Shown here: in pieces, positions 1 through 7,553 of the stretch
Layout: each line of letters opens with the position of its first letter
How positions within the stretch are numbered: position 1 is the stretch's first letter
Origin: Mesorhizobium sp. B2-7-1
GTDB taxonomy: Bacteria; Pseudomonadota; Alphaproteobacteria; Rhizobiales; Rhizobiaceae
Reading direction: 5' to 3'
NCBI RefSeq assembly: GCF_006440735.1
Contig: NZ_VFUA01000041.1
Coordinates: forward strand, 1 to 49,488
DNA length: 49,488 nt
Made by a program: the position numbers and the translations under genes
Notes under the pieces: generated by a model
Told to the model about the DNA's origin: nothing
What the model saw: only the letters and a program-made list of their open reading frames with translations
Database searches by the model: none

Positions 1-147
1 CTCCCCCACTTTGTGGGGGCGAGGAACCCAGGCTTGCGAAGGCCGCGCCCTTGGCGGTTGGCGTTTCCCCACCCTCGGCGACTTGCGTTTCTTCGCCCCC
101 GCCAAAGGTGGGGGAGAGGTGGCTCGGCGAAGCCGAGACGGAGCGGG
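1..147. repeat. Rhizobiales-type intergenic palindromic repeat
   Basis: Two G/C-rich hairpins sit close together: CCCCCAC-ttt-GTGGGGG at 3-19 and CCCCCGCC-aaa-GGTGGGGG at 96-114. They are followed by a G-rich tail containing the ctcggcgaagccgag palindrome (123-137). Short palindromes of this kind, ending in a purine/G-rich segment, are a common dispersed intergenic repeat in Mesorhizobium-like genomes (recalled, not searched). A related copy lies at the far end of the window. It appears non-coding. Confidence 0.5.
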
Positions 148-245
148 GGCAGCGCCGGCATCCGCGATGTTGCACCCCGTTGTGCCAACCGACGAACCTT
201 GACGCTGCAAGCCGCCCCAGTCTGTAATCGCCCCAGGGAGGAACC

Positions 246-1220
246 ATGGAAAAGATCATCCTCGATTGCGATCCGGGGCACGACGACGCCATCGCCATCC
301 TGCTTGCGGCCGGCAACCCGAACATCGACCTGCTCGGCATCACCACGGTTTCGGGCAACCACAATGTCGAGAACACCACGCGCAACGCGCTGGCCACATG
401 CACCGCCTACGGCATCAAGGTGCCGGTGGCGAAGGGCTCGCCCGGTCCCTTGGTCAGCGACCAGGTGCTGGCCGTCGAGATCCACGGCGAGACTGGGCTC
501 GACGGCCCCGAGCTGCCGCCGGCCTCCTTCGAGCTCGACAGGCGGCATGCCGTCGACTTCATCATCGACACCGTCATGGCGCACGAGCCGAAGAGCGTCA
601 CGCTGGTGCCGGTCGGCCCCTACACCAACATCGCGCTCGCAGCCCGCAAGGACCCGCGCATCATCGGGCGGGTGAAGAAGGTGGTGGCGATGGGCGGCGC
701 CTTCACGCGCGGCAACATCACGCCCGCGGCCGAGTTCAACGTCTACGCCGATGCGGAGGCCGCCGACGTGGTGTTCCGCGCCGATTGGGACGTCACCATG
801 GTCGGGCTCGACCTCACGCACCAGGCCCTGGCCACGCCTGAGCTGCAGGACAGGGTGCGCGTCGTCGGCGGTTCGATCGCCAAGTTCATCCTCGACATCT
901 GGGAATTCATCGCGACCACGCATGGCGGCCTCCTGCAGATCGCGTACCCCGCCGTGCATGACGCCTGCTGCGTGGCGGCCATGATCGACCCGACCGTCTT
1001 CACCACCGAGAAGGCCGACATCCGCGTCGAGACCGCCGGACGCTGGACCAAGGGCATGACGGTCTGCAATTTCGAGAAGATGGGCGGCATGCGCCATTTC
1101 GGCGGCACGGCGAGCGAGCAGGTGAACTTCCGCCACACCGTGGCGATGCAGCTCGACCATAAGAAGTTCTGCGACCTGATCGTCGACGCGGTCGAGCGGC
1201 TGAGCCGGCAAAAGGCGTGA
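246..1220 (+). CDS. Inosine-uridine preferring nucleoside hydrolase family protein
   Basis: A cytoplasmic enzyme of the IunH/Rih family, which hydrolyses the N-glycosidic bond of ribonucleosides to a free base and ribose. The N-terminus carries the diagnostic calcium-binding motif DCDPGHDDA (residues 7-15), followed by a Rossmann-like core with VGPYTNIA (about residue 119) and a C-terminal conserved HDACCVAA segment with the late active-site region. At 324 residues it has full family length. The ATG at 246 is preceded by gggagg at 235-240. It stands alone with the same-strand sulfotransferase more than 300 bases downstream, so it is probably monocistronic. The family is secure, but base preference (purine, pyrimidine or mixed) cannot be read from the sequence. 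Confidence 0.9.
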   Translation: MEKIILDCDPGHDDAIAILLAAGNPNIDLLGITTVSGNHNVENTTRNALATCTAYGIKVPVAKGSPGPLVSDQVLAVEIHGETGLDGPELPPASFELDRRHAVDFIIDTVMAHEPKSVTLVPVGPYTNIALAARKDPRIIGRVKKVVAMGGAFTRGNITPAAEFNVYADAEAADVVFRADWDVTMVGLDLTHQALATPELQDRVRVVGGSIAKFILDIWEFIATTHGGLLQIAYPAVHDACCVAAMIDPTVFTTEKADIRVETAGRWTKGMTVCNFEKMGGMRHFGGTASEQVNFRHTVAMQLDHKKFCDLIVDAVERLSRQKA

Positions 1221-1264
1221 GCCGGCCTCGCAATTTCAGGATGGCAAGCGGCCCGGCGGCACCT

Positions 1265-1384
1265 GGAGCAATTCCAGGAAAAGTGTGAGCGGTTGGGCTC
1301 GGCGACTTCGCCGTGGCCTTCCGTCCAAAACTGCGTAAAAGAAACATCTGGAGTCGGTCGGCGTTTCGATGAAACGCTGGACCG
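1265..1384. repeat. Dispersed intergenic repeat copy between nucleoside hydrolase and sulfotransferase
   Basis: The 336-base gap 1221-1556 has no convincing gene. Its middle resembles a repeat I recall from Rhizobiales intergenic regions: gagcaattccaggaaaagtg, then a ttccgtccaaaactgcgtaaaa stretch, then the perfect hairpin GCGTTTC-gat-GAAACGC at 1361-1377. The resemblance is by eye; a genome-wide search would decide it. The rest of the gap (1385-1540) holds nothing recognisable. Confidence 0.45.
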
Positions 1385-1556
1385 TTCGGAACGGCTGCCG
1401 GGAGCGGCAGTCGCGAAAGAGCGGCATCGAGGCGGACATAGGCCGGGAGTGGCCCGTCCGCCCGGGCAAGACTGAAGCGATGGCGGGAATGAAGCTCTGA
1501 GCCCGCGCGTTCCTATGGCTTTACCGGCAGCGGGCTAAAAGGGAGGATATGATAGA

Positions 1557-2318
1557 TTGAAGGGGGTTGCAGTTTTAACCGAGGGAAGAAGCGGTTCGAA
1601 CTGGCTTGGAAGTCTCACCAATGCCACAGGCATCATGGGCCGTTCGCAGGAATGGCTGAAGCAGCTCCATCTCGGTCCGGAGCCGCGCAGATACGATGTG
1701 CTCGAGGAGACGGTGATCCGCGAAGCCTCGACCGCGAACGGCCGCTTCGCCATCAAGGTGTTTCCGCGCCATCTGAGCTGGTCGAAGGGCAAGTGCGGCA
1801 AGGACTTCCTGCTGGAAGTCCGAAAGAACAACGATCTGGGCTTCATCCTGCTCGAACGCCGCGATCGGCTGAGGCAAGCCATTTCCTTCTACCGCGCCAG
1901 CGTTTCGCTCTTGTGGACAAGCCGCGCCAAGGGCGCTCGATCTCCTGTTCCCTACAGCTTCGCCGGCATCAGCCAGGCGTTCTTCCAGATCGAGCAGAGC
2001 TACGCGTTCTGGCGGGCCTATGTGGACCTTTCGCAATTGCCCCACCGGCATTTCTTCTACGAGGACCTCCTGCCGGACCCGAGGCCCTATCTCGAAGCCG
2101 TCGCCGAATTGCTCGATGTTCCGGCGCCGGCGGCCGTGCCGGTCTCTCAACTCAGGATCCAGCGCGATGACCTCACCGAGGATTGGGTGGAGCGCTTTCG
2201 GCAAGAGGCAGCGAAGAAGGGGGCCATCGAGGCGATCGAGGAAGTACCGGTGCCGCGCACGCTGGACAATTTCGCCCGCATCGCCCTGAAGCGGCCTTTG
2301 AACAGAAGGCGGTTCTGA
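1557..2318 (+). CDS. Sulfotransferase-like protein (Stf0/NodH-like)
   Basis: A predicted PAPS-dependent sulfotransferase of 253 residues. The N-terminus has the pattern of a 5'-phosphosulfate-binding loop: a beta strand (GVAVLTEGRSGSNWL, residues 3-17) with the RSGS(N)W loop, comparable to RTGS(T/S) loops of Stf0/NodH-type enzymes. A central DLGFILLERRDRLRQAISFYRA segment matches the region that normally contains the 3'-phosphate-binding Arg/Ser. The start is TTG at 1557, chosen because gggagg at 1541-1546 sits at ideal distance and no ATG/GTG precedes the loop. The acceptor is unknown (LPS, lipid or Nod-factor-like). No nod genes are nearby, so a NodH role is not supported. It converges on the leftward SPFH cassette. 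Confidence 0.65.
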   Translation: MKGVAVLTEGRSGSNWLGSLTNATGIMGRSQEWLKQLHLGPEPRRYDVLEETVIREASTANGRFAIKVFPRHLSWSKGKCGKDFLLEVRKNNDLGFILLERRDRLRQAISFYRASVSLLWTSRAKGARSPVPYSFAGISQAFFQIEQSYAFWRAYVDLSQLPHRHFFYEDLLPDPRPYLEAVAELLDVPAPAAVPVSQLRIQRDDLTEDWVERFRQEAAKKGAIEAIEEVPVPRTLDNFARIALKRPLNRRRF

Positions 2319-2326
2319 CCAAGCGC

Positions 2327-2349
2327 CGCTCCGGCGATCCGCCGGAGCG
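2327..2349. terminator. Stem-loop between convergent genes
   Basis: A perfect GC-rich inverted repeat (CGCTCCGGC-gatcc-GCCGGAGCG) lies 9 bases past the sulfotransferase stop and 20 bases before the end of the convergent leftward gene. It has no clear T-run on either side, so it is a candidate bidirectional structure and not a textbook intrinsic terminator. Confidence 0.45.
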
Positions 2350-2369
2350 CGTTTGACGCGTCGCGCGCC

Positions 2370-2906
2370 TCACAGCAGGAACGTCTGCCGGTCGCGCAGC
2401 GTCGTCGCGATGGCGCCGATGCCGGTCTCGATCTCGCTTTTGTTGGTCAGGATCGCGTCGGCCGCGGCACCCTCGACCAGCGAGCGCAAGAGCTCCGCCT
2501 GGCCGACCAGCACCGCGTCCTTTTCGGCGAGCGTAGCAAGCGTCGCGGCCTCCAGCCGGTAGCGCTGCGCCATGCGGTCGTTCTCCGGCACCGGCTGGTG
2601 GCGGATAAGCCCTTCCAGCCCGCCCACCTCGCGCCCCAGCCGCTCCAGCGCCTGCGCGTTGGCGACGACGGCCGGGTCGGGGAAGGGATTGGCGCGGGTA
2701 GGGGGCGCGATGTTCTCGCGCCGGTAGCGGCTCTCGGCCTCGTCGAGCCCCGCGCGCGCCCGGCCAAGCAGCGAGCACGCCATCTGGCGCACCCGCTGGT
2801 CGTCGGCGCGGAGCTGGTTTTCCTGCCGGTAGAAATTGTAGCCATAGCCGTAGAACAGGTTGATCCCGACCTGTGCGAGCGGCCCGGCCTCGTAGAAGCG
2901 GCTCAT
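2370..2906 (-). CDS. Helical protein of unknown function coupled to the SPFH gene
   Basis: A 178-residue protein that I do not recognise. The first 35 residues are aromatic and glycine-rich (GINLFYGYGYNFYRQ, about 14-28). The remainder is rich in charged and Leu/Ala residues and looks predominantly helical, with several candidate amphipathic or coiled-coil stretches. No signal peptide or catalytic motif is visible. Its ATG overlaps the TGA of the upstream SPFH gene in an ATGA junction, so the two are translationally coupled and probably act together. It is the last gene of the leftward cassette. Confidence 0.7.
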   Translation of the reverse strand: MSRFYEAGPLAQVGINLFYGYGYNFYRQENQLRADDQRVRQMACSLLGRARAGLDEAESRYRRENIAPPTRANPFPDPAVVANAQALERLGREVGGLEGLIRHQPVPENDRMAQRYRLEAATLATLAEKDAVLVGQAELLRSLVEGAAADAILTNKSEIETGIGAIATTLRDRQTFLL

Positions 2907-3736
2907 CTTGTGGCGCCCACTTCGTCGCCCAGCGGATAGAAGCCGGTCGGCTGGCCGCCGATCTGGAAGGGCACGCCGGCCGCGGCATTGGGCGCCGAGA
3001 CCAGGCCCTTGTCGGCCATGCGCAGCGCCAGGTAATAGCGCACCGCCTCGATGGGGGTGAGCCCGATCGCCTGCAGCGAGATCAATTCGCGCATGCGCTC
3101 GTCGCGCGGCATGATCAACACCTTGAGGTCGTTGAGCATGATGCCGTAGACCTTGAGGAAATCGGTGAGATGCGCCTTCACCGCCTCGCGCACGTCGCTG
3201 ATGCGCTCGTTGACGTTCTCCATCTTGGTGACCTGGATGATCTGGTTGATCGCCTGCTCGATGGCCGGCCCGGCATAGTCGGCGATTTCCTTGGTGTCGA
3301 TCACCGCGCCCGCGAAGGGCATGTGGGTGATGAGGTCGAGCGCCTCTTCCTTGCTATCGATGTGGATGTAGTAGTCCACCACATAGGACATCTCCGCCAT
3401 CTCGGCGCTGGTCGCCACGCCCTCGTTGCGCACCAAAAGCTTCGAGCGGTTGATGTAGATGACCTCGTAGACCCAGGGCGACGAGCCGCCGAAGAAGCCT
3501 TGCACCACGGAGCCGACCAGCGGCTTGTCCGGCGTCTGCAGCGCATATTGCCCGGTCTCGTAGACGTTGAGCACCGCGCCGCGCGACTTCAGGATGCAGA
3601 AATGGTTGCTCTCGACGGTGAGCAGCGAGCCCGAGACGATGCTCTCGTCGACGATCTTCATCGCCACGGTCCGGGTGCCCAGCGCATCCGTGCCGTCGCG
3701 CTGCAGAGACGTGATGACCTGCCTGGTGATTGCCAT
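2903..3736 (-). CDS. SPFH/Band 7 domain protein
   Basis: A 277-residue soluble-looking member of the SPFH/Band-7 superfamily, resembling the bacterial subfamily annotated as virion-core-like (Band_7_1). Visible features are the beta-rich N-terminal half (about 25-150, including HFCILKSRGAVLNVYETGQY) and the alpha-helical SPFH stalk with NERISDVREAVKAHLTDFLK, followed by a short low-complexity tail (QIGGQPTGFYPLGDE). SPFH proteins oligomerise and scaffold membrane or complex assembly. No N-terminal membrane helix is evident. An upstream extension of 13 residues is open, but I chose the ATG at 3736 because gcgaggga precedes it at good spacing. It is flanked by two unknown genes in the same direction. 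Confidence 0.8.
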   Translation of the reverse strand: MAITRQVITSLQRDGTDALGTRTVAMKIVDESIVSGSLLTVESNHFCILKSRGAVLNVYETGQYALQTPDKPLVGSVVQGFFGGSSPWVYEVIYINRSKLLVRNEGVATSAEMAEMSYVVDYYIHIDSKEEALDLITHMPFAGAVIDTKEIADYAGPAIEQAINQIIQVTKMENVNERISDVREAVKAHLTDFLKVYGIMLNDLKVLIMPRDERMRELISLQAIGLTPIEAVRYYLALRMADKGLVSAPNAAAGVPFQIGGQPTGFYPLGDEVGATR

Positions 3737-3835
3737 TGTACTTCCCTCGCTTGGTTGGAGGCGCGTGCGCCTCATGGATTTACGATGTGAAAACAGAGAG
3801 TTGGAGCGGATAGGCGATTCAAGCTGAGAGCCGCG

Positions 3836-4372
3836 CTAACGCGGCGAGCAGAGGCCCTTGCCCCTGAAGGATTGTTCCAGCCGCGCGGTGCGGTCGCTGC
3901 GCTGCCGGTAGCCGCCATCGCCGTCGAGCAGATACTTCGTCCGCTGCTTGCCCTGCGCCTGCGCTGCCGCCTTCTTCGAGGCTTTGGCTGACGCCTGCCT
4001 GAGCGGCTTCAGCGCCTCGGTCGCCCGGCGCTCGATCTCGCCGGCGACTCCGGACTCCTGCAAGGCGCGGCTGACGGCTTGCCCGAGCAGTTCCCGCCCT
4101 GTCTCGCCGAGCAGGGCTTCGCCGAGCAGGCCTTTTTCGCCCAGAAAAGCCTTCTCGCCGAGGAAGCTCGAAACCGCCTTGGCGACGTCGGCGATCTCGC
4201 CGCCTTCTGTCTCGTCGTCACCGTTGTCGGAAGACGCCATTCGCGGCGCGGCGCGCCGGCCGCCTTCCGGCCGCACGCCTTCCCGCCGAGCGCCTTTCGC
4301 CCCGCCTCGCGCCTTGGCGAACCACTGCCAGGCGATGAAGCCGAGCGCGAGCACAAACAAAAGATGCGACAT
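3836..4372 (-). CDS. Membrane-anchored hypothetical protein upstream of the SPFH gene
   Basis: A 178-residue protein of unknown family. Residues 1-18 (MSHLLFVLALGFIAWQWF) form a single N-terminal membrane segment or uncleaved signal anchor. It is followed by a basic Arg/Gly-rich linker, an acidic patch, a glycine/leucine repeat region (FLGEKAFLGEKGLLGEALLG, about 90-109), and a Lys/Ala/Gln-rich C-terminus. A much longer upstream frame is open, but the ATG at 4372 has gggag 9 bases upstream and starts directly with the hydrophobic helix. It lies 99 bases ahead of the SPFH gene on the same strand and may form the first gene of that cassette. Confidence 0.65.
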   Translation of the reverse strand: MSHLLFVLALGFIAWQWFAKARGGAKGARREGVRPEGGRRAAPRMASSDNGDDETEGGEIADVAKAVSSFLGEKAFLGEKGLLGEALLGETGRELLGQAVSRALQESGVAGEIERRATEALKPLRQASAKASKKAAAQAQGKQRTKYLLDGDGGYRQRSDRTARLEQSFRGKGLCSPR

Positions 4373-4878
4373 GCCGAACTCCCGCTGGAAATCGTCAACG
4401 CACTCAAAATCGCCAAGGCACTGAAATGGAAGGAGAGGGCAAAACAGGCCCGTCACGCCACCTCGGGACGGCGCCCGGGGTTTGCGTGTCGGTGTTGAGC
4501 GTGCCGCTTCGACCGGCCCGCTCAGTGGTCCGCCTTGATTGCCCGCTTCGAAGATGCCGGAACGTGCCCGCCTCAGCGCGCCCTGCCGCCCGCTTCCGGG
4601 CGCCAACGGCCACGCCCGAGGCGTATCAAAGGCCGTTCCGTCGCCGCTCCCCCTCCATCCCTTGCCTCATTCACAAAGACGTCTTCTTCGCCGGACGGGG
4701 CTGTCCGGGAACCATGGATGGCATGCTGCATCGTTGATAAGCGAAGTCTGAAATGGCGGCCATACACATTGTCGCGAGCGGCGGGCGACGACGGCGTCTG
4801 CGGTTGCCCTGACGTTTGGGGCTAGGCCGGGCAACGTCGTCAGGTATACGCTGCGGTCGGCCGTGAAGGGGGGGCGCG
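4373..4878. other. Divergent intergenic region without a recognisable gene
   Basis: About 500 bases separate the leftward membrane-anchored gene (start 4372) from the rightward secreted-protein gene (start 4879). Short open frames occur on both strands, but none has a ribosome-binding site plus protein-like composition. The region should hold divergent promoters; no box pair stands out. Confidence 0.5.
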
Positions 4879-5520
4879 ATGCGGATTTTCTTGATCGTCG
4901 CACTGCTGCTAGCATCGCAACTCGCCGAGGCAGGGCAGGAGCCGCCCTTTCCACAATTGGACACACAAGGCTATTGCACCGCGCTCGTTTCGAAAATGCT
5001 CGTCAAGGCCGAGCAACAGGCCGAGAAGGATAAGTGCCTTACCGACGAGACGGCGCTGAAGGCCAAACTGGAACCCTTCTGGTATCTCGTCACACCGGAG
5101 GAAAACCAAAGGCTCATGCGCGATTATATGAAGGAGGTCAGGTTCCACACCTATCTCACCGTCGGGGACCTGGTTGACTCGGCGTTGGGGCGGGCCTGCC
5201 TCGATGGCCGCGTCTTCTGCAGCATCGGCGAACCGACGGCGGACACCCTGTTTTCCGCCTTGAAAAGCGACCCTTATTGCAATGCGAAATTCCCGGACGA
5301 GAAGGCGAATGAGCGACGCGATTGCCTGGAAGGGGAAGAGAAGCGCAAGGCCATTCTGGCTGGATACTGGGCCGCGCTGCGACCGGATTGGAGAAGCTAC
5401 TGCCTTCAGTTTTTTTCCCAATCTGGAAAATTCACGCCGTTCCAGGTGCTGTCCGGTTGCGTTGCCCGCGACATCGGCGACCAATGCCTGAAGCAGAAGC
5501 GCCAGTGCCGGCCGGGCTAG
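4879..5520 (+). CDS. Cysteine-rich secreted hypothetical protein
   Basis: A 213-residue protein with a clear Sec signal peptide: MRIFLIVALLLASQLAEAG, with likely cleavage after AEA near residue 18. The mature part contains ten cysteines spread through its length (in contexts such as GYCTA, DKCLT, RACLD, VFCSI, PYCNA, RDCLE, SYCLQ, SGCVA, DQCLK and RQCRP). The even count and periplasmic destination suggest five disulfides. No enzymatic motif is seen and the family is not recognised. The start is preceded by gaaggggggg at 4863-4872. It stands next to the DOPA-dioxygenase-like gene (44 bases downstream) and may be co-transcribed with it. Confidence 0.75.
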   Translation: MRIFLIVALLLASQLAEAGQEPPFPQLDTQGYCTALVSKMLVKAEQQAEKDKCLTDETALKAKLEPFWYLVTPEENQRLMRDYMKEVRFHTYLTVGDLVDSALGRACLDGRVFCSIGEPTADTLFSALKSDPYCNAKFPDEKANERRDCLEGEEKRKAILAGYWAALRPDWRSYCLQFFSQSGKFTPFQVLSGCVARDIGDQCLKQKRQCRPG

Positions 5521-5564
5521 CTTGCTGGACGCGACAATGAGGAATCATCGAAGGGAGCATCGCG

Positions 5565-5987
5565 ATGACCAACGCCACGCCACTTGATCCGAGACCGCTT
5601 GCGGAGATCGCCAGCTATCACGCCCACATCTATTACGGCGATGCGGCCCAGCGCCGGCAGGCCGAATGGCTGCGCCAGCGCATCGCAGAGCGTTTTCGCG
5701 TGCGCCTCGGCAACTGGCGCGACGAGCCGGTCGGCCCGCATGAGCAGGCGATGTACCAGGTCTCCTTCGCCACCGAAATCTTCGCCACGCTGGTCCCCTG
5801 GCTGATGCTGAACCATGGGGGCCTGAGCATCCTCATCCACCCCAACACCACCAACCCCAAGCGCGACCACCTGATCGACCCGATCTGGATCGGCCGGGCG
5901 CTCGGTGTGCATGGCGACGTGCTCGGCGAAGAGGATGAGGCGGAGGAGGCGCTGGCGGTGAATACGGAGCCGACGCTGGGGGCGTAG
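5565..5987 (+). CDS. DOPA 4,5-dioxygenase family protein
   Basis: A 140-residue cytoplasmic protein of the small DOPA-dioxygenase-like family (PF08883 type). The N-terminal HAHIYY motif (residues 19-24) supplies the HxH pair. A second conserved zone, GPHEQAMYQVSF (about 57-68), and the late LMLNHGGLSILIHPNT block (about 80-95) fit the family, where these histidines coordinate metal. Plant and fungal members cleave L-DOPA, but bacterial members have mostly unknown substrates, so only the fold is claimed. The ATG follows gaaggga at ideal distance. The C-terminal 30 residues beyond the conserved domain are acidic and variable. Confidence 0.8.
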   Translation: MTNATPLDPRPLAEIASYHAHIYYGDAAQRRQAEWLRQRIAERFRVRLGNWRDEPVGPHEQAMYQVSFATEIFATLVPWLMLNHGGLSILIHPNTTNPKRDHLIDPIWIGRALGVHGDVLGEEDEAEEALAVNTEPTLGA

Positions 5988-6042
5988 GGGCGGAAGTAGG
6001 GTTGGCGCTGCTAACAGCGCACCAGAAACGGGGGGAAATCAG

Positions 6043-7185
6043 ATGCTCACCGACGCGTTGCTCGAGGAGTTGCGTTGCAAAGGCGAGGGTTCCGACTTGG
6101 ACTACAAGGGCGAGCGCTATCCTTTTGCCAAGGCCAGCGACGAAGAGAAGTCGGAAATTCTGAAAGACATCTTGGCTCTAGCAAACGCGCATAGGGAAAG
6201 TGCCGGTTACATACTGATTGGGTTCAAGGAGAACCCGCCCCATCCTGCAGAAGTGGTTGGATTGTCGTCAGAAGGCGCCATTGATGATTCGCGTCTTCAA
6301 GAATTCGTTAATGGGAAGTTGGAGAGCAAGCTCGACTTCCGTTACGAGGAAGGATTGTTCGAAGGCCAGCAGATCGCGGTGATCTCCATACCGAAACAGC
6401 AGCGGCCCTTCTACCTCAAGAGAGACTACGGGAAGCTCACCAAGGACGTAGTTTACATCCGCCGGGGGAGTTCCACTGGGATCGCTTCACCTCGAGAAGT
6501 CGCGTTGATGGGAGCAGCCAACATGGCGCGGGGCGAGGCCCGGGTTTTGCTGTCGTTCCAAGCTCCAGATAATCAGCCTCTGCCGCACAGATTCGATAGA
6601 GAATTCTTGGTTTTTCCAAAAAAATTGCCCGATTTCGCCGAAAATCGAAACGAGATGTTCAATTTCCCAAGGCCTCTTTCGAATAAAAACTATTGGAGAG
6701 ACGGAGCTTACTATTACTCAAGCTGGCGGCGGGCGATACAGGTTAGATTAATATTGACTAACAATTCTGAATTCTCCATTGGAGATGCCCATCTCGAAGT
6801 GATTTGCCGTTGCCCAGAAGGAGAGTCTGTGTCGCTGCTTCGCGTCGACTGCATGCCCGAAGTGCCAGACACCTCCTACTTAGCCCACGTCAGGCTAGAG
6901 CGTGCCAACCAGTTGATGGTTGTCGATGATCGGGGCTCCGAGCCAGTCGCTCATATAACCTTAGGAACGATACGACCAGGCCAAACGGTTCGCGCTGAAG
7001 AGGATCTAGCAATCTTGCCCTCGGCCCCGGGGCGCTACCTTCTTCAAACTCGCATCCTGGCCAACGAAATCCCGAACCCGCTACTGATAGAACATGAGTT
7101 TGAGGTGGTCGGTTCGGTGACGAAGGTTGGTGCGTCGGACTTCTTTGCATTGATGGACGCGCTCTCAGATGAGGGTGAGGACTAG
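6043..7185 (+). CDS. AlbA_2/Schlafen-like putative nucleic-acid-binding protein
   Basis: A 380-residue protein. Residues 5-165 match an AlbA_2 (Schlafen AlbA-like) domain: GEGSDLDYKGERYPF, then EILKDILALANA, GYILIGFKE, and a late KDVVYIRRGSST block, which is the usual end of this fold. The C-terminal half (about 165-370) is beta-rich and not recognised; it may be a sensor or protein-interaction domain. AlbA_2 proteins are often found in defence or regulatory contexts and bind nucleic acid or ATP. Codon use is visibly more AT-rich than the flanking genes (TTA, ATA and AAA codons, for example), consistent with acquisition. It opens the accessory block that also contains the protease/SIR2 pair. 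The ATG follows cggggggaaat. Confidence 0.75.
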   Translation: MLTDALLEELRCKGEGSDLDYKGERYPFAKASDEEKSEILKDILALANAHRESAGYILIGFKENPPHPAEVVGLSSEGAIDDSRLQEFVNGKLESKLDFRYEEGLFEGQQIAVISIPKQQRPFYLKRDYGKLTKDVVYIRRGSSTGIASPREVALMGAANMARGEARVLLSFQAPDNQPLPHRFDREFLVFPKKLPDFAENRNEMFNFPRPLSNKNYWRDGAYYYSSWRRAIQVRLILTNNSEFSIGDAHLEVICRCPEGESVSLLRVDCMPEVPDTSYLAHVRLERANQLMVVDDRGSEPVAHITLGTIRPGQTVRAEEDLAILPSAPGRYLLQTRILANEIPNPLLIEHEFEVVGSVTKVGASDFFALMDALSDEGED

Positions 7186-7247
7186 TAGCGATCTCATTGT
7201 GTTTCTAAAGTTCAGGCCTCTGGCAGGCTCCAATTGCTCGATGCAGA

Positions 7248-7525
7248 TTGCGCCCCGTATGCAACCTCCGGCTTGCGGACGCGCTGGCAGGGCGTCCGCA
7301 AGGTCAGGGCGGTACGGGCGACTTTGAGCTTTATGGCTTCCTCACAACCAAGTCCAAGGCTTTGATAGCACCGATCCACGAGAAGGCGATGCCGGTGCTC
7401 CTCACCGCCCGGGAGGAGGTGGAAACCTGGCTCCCAGTTCCATGGTCGGAGGCGTAGCACACGCAACGGACAGCCCCGTACGAAGCCTTGGTGATTCTCG
7501 AGAAGTTGGCCACGCAAATTAGGTT
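7248..7525 (+). pseudogene. Decayed 3' fragment of an SRAP (HMCES/YedK) peptidase gene
   Basis: Two frames carry pieces of the SOS-response-associated peptidase C-terminus. Near 7277-7309 the frame reads RTRWQGVRKVR, like the family's W-x-SVRKVK. The adjacent frame reads GDFELYGFLTT, then HEKAMPVLLTAREEVETWL, then PWSEA and a TAG at 7455. After that stop the same frame continues QRTAPYEALVIL, which resembles the family's QRPLPD.ALVIV ending. The frameshift between the halves, the internal stop and the missing N-terminal catalytic Cys domain show a dead remnant. SRAP proteins crosslink to abasic sites in single-stranded DNA. It fills most of the 368-base gap 7186-7553. Confidence 0.6.
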
Positions 7526-7553
7526 TCCGAAAGGCCCAAATAAGGGGCAGCCA

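Noticed and set aside
1557..2318. Nod-factor sulfotransferase NodH
   Set aside because: Only the PAPS-binding loop is suggestive. There are no nod genes or nod boxes in the window and the protein may sulfate something else.
4426..4825. Overlapping short open frames in the 4373-4878 gap
   Set aside because: They are Arg/Pro-rich in several frames at once, lack ribosome-binding sites and match no family.
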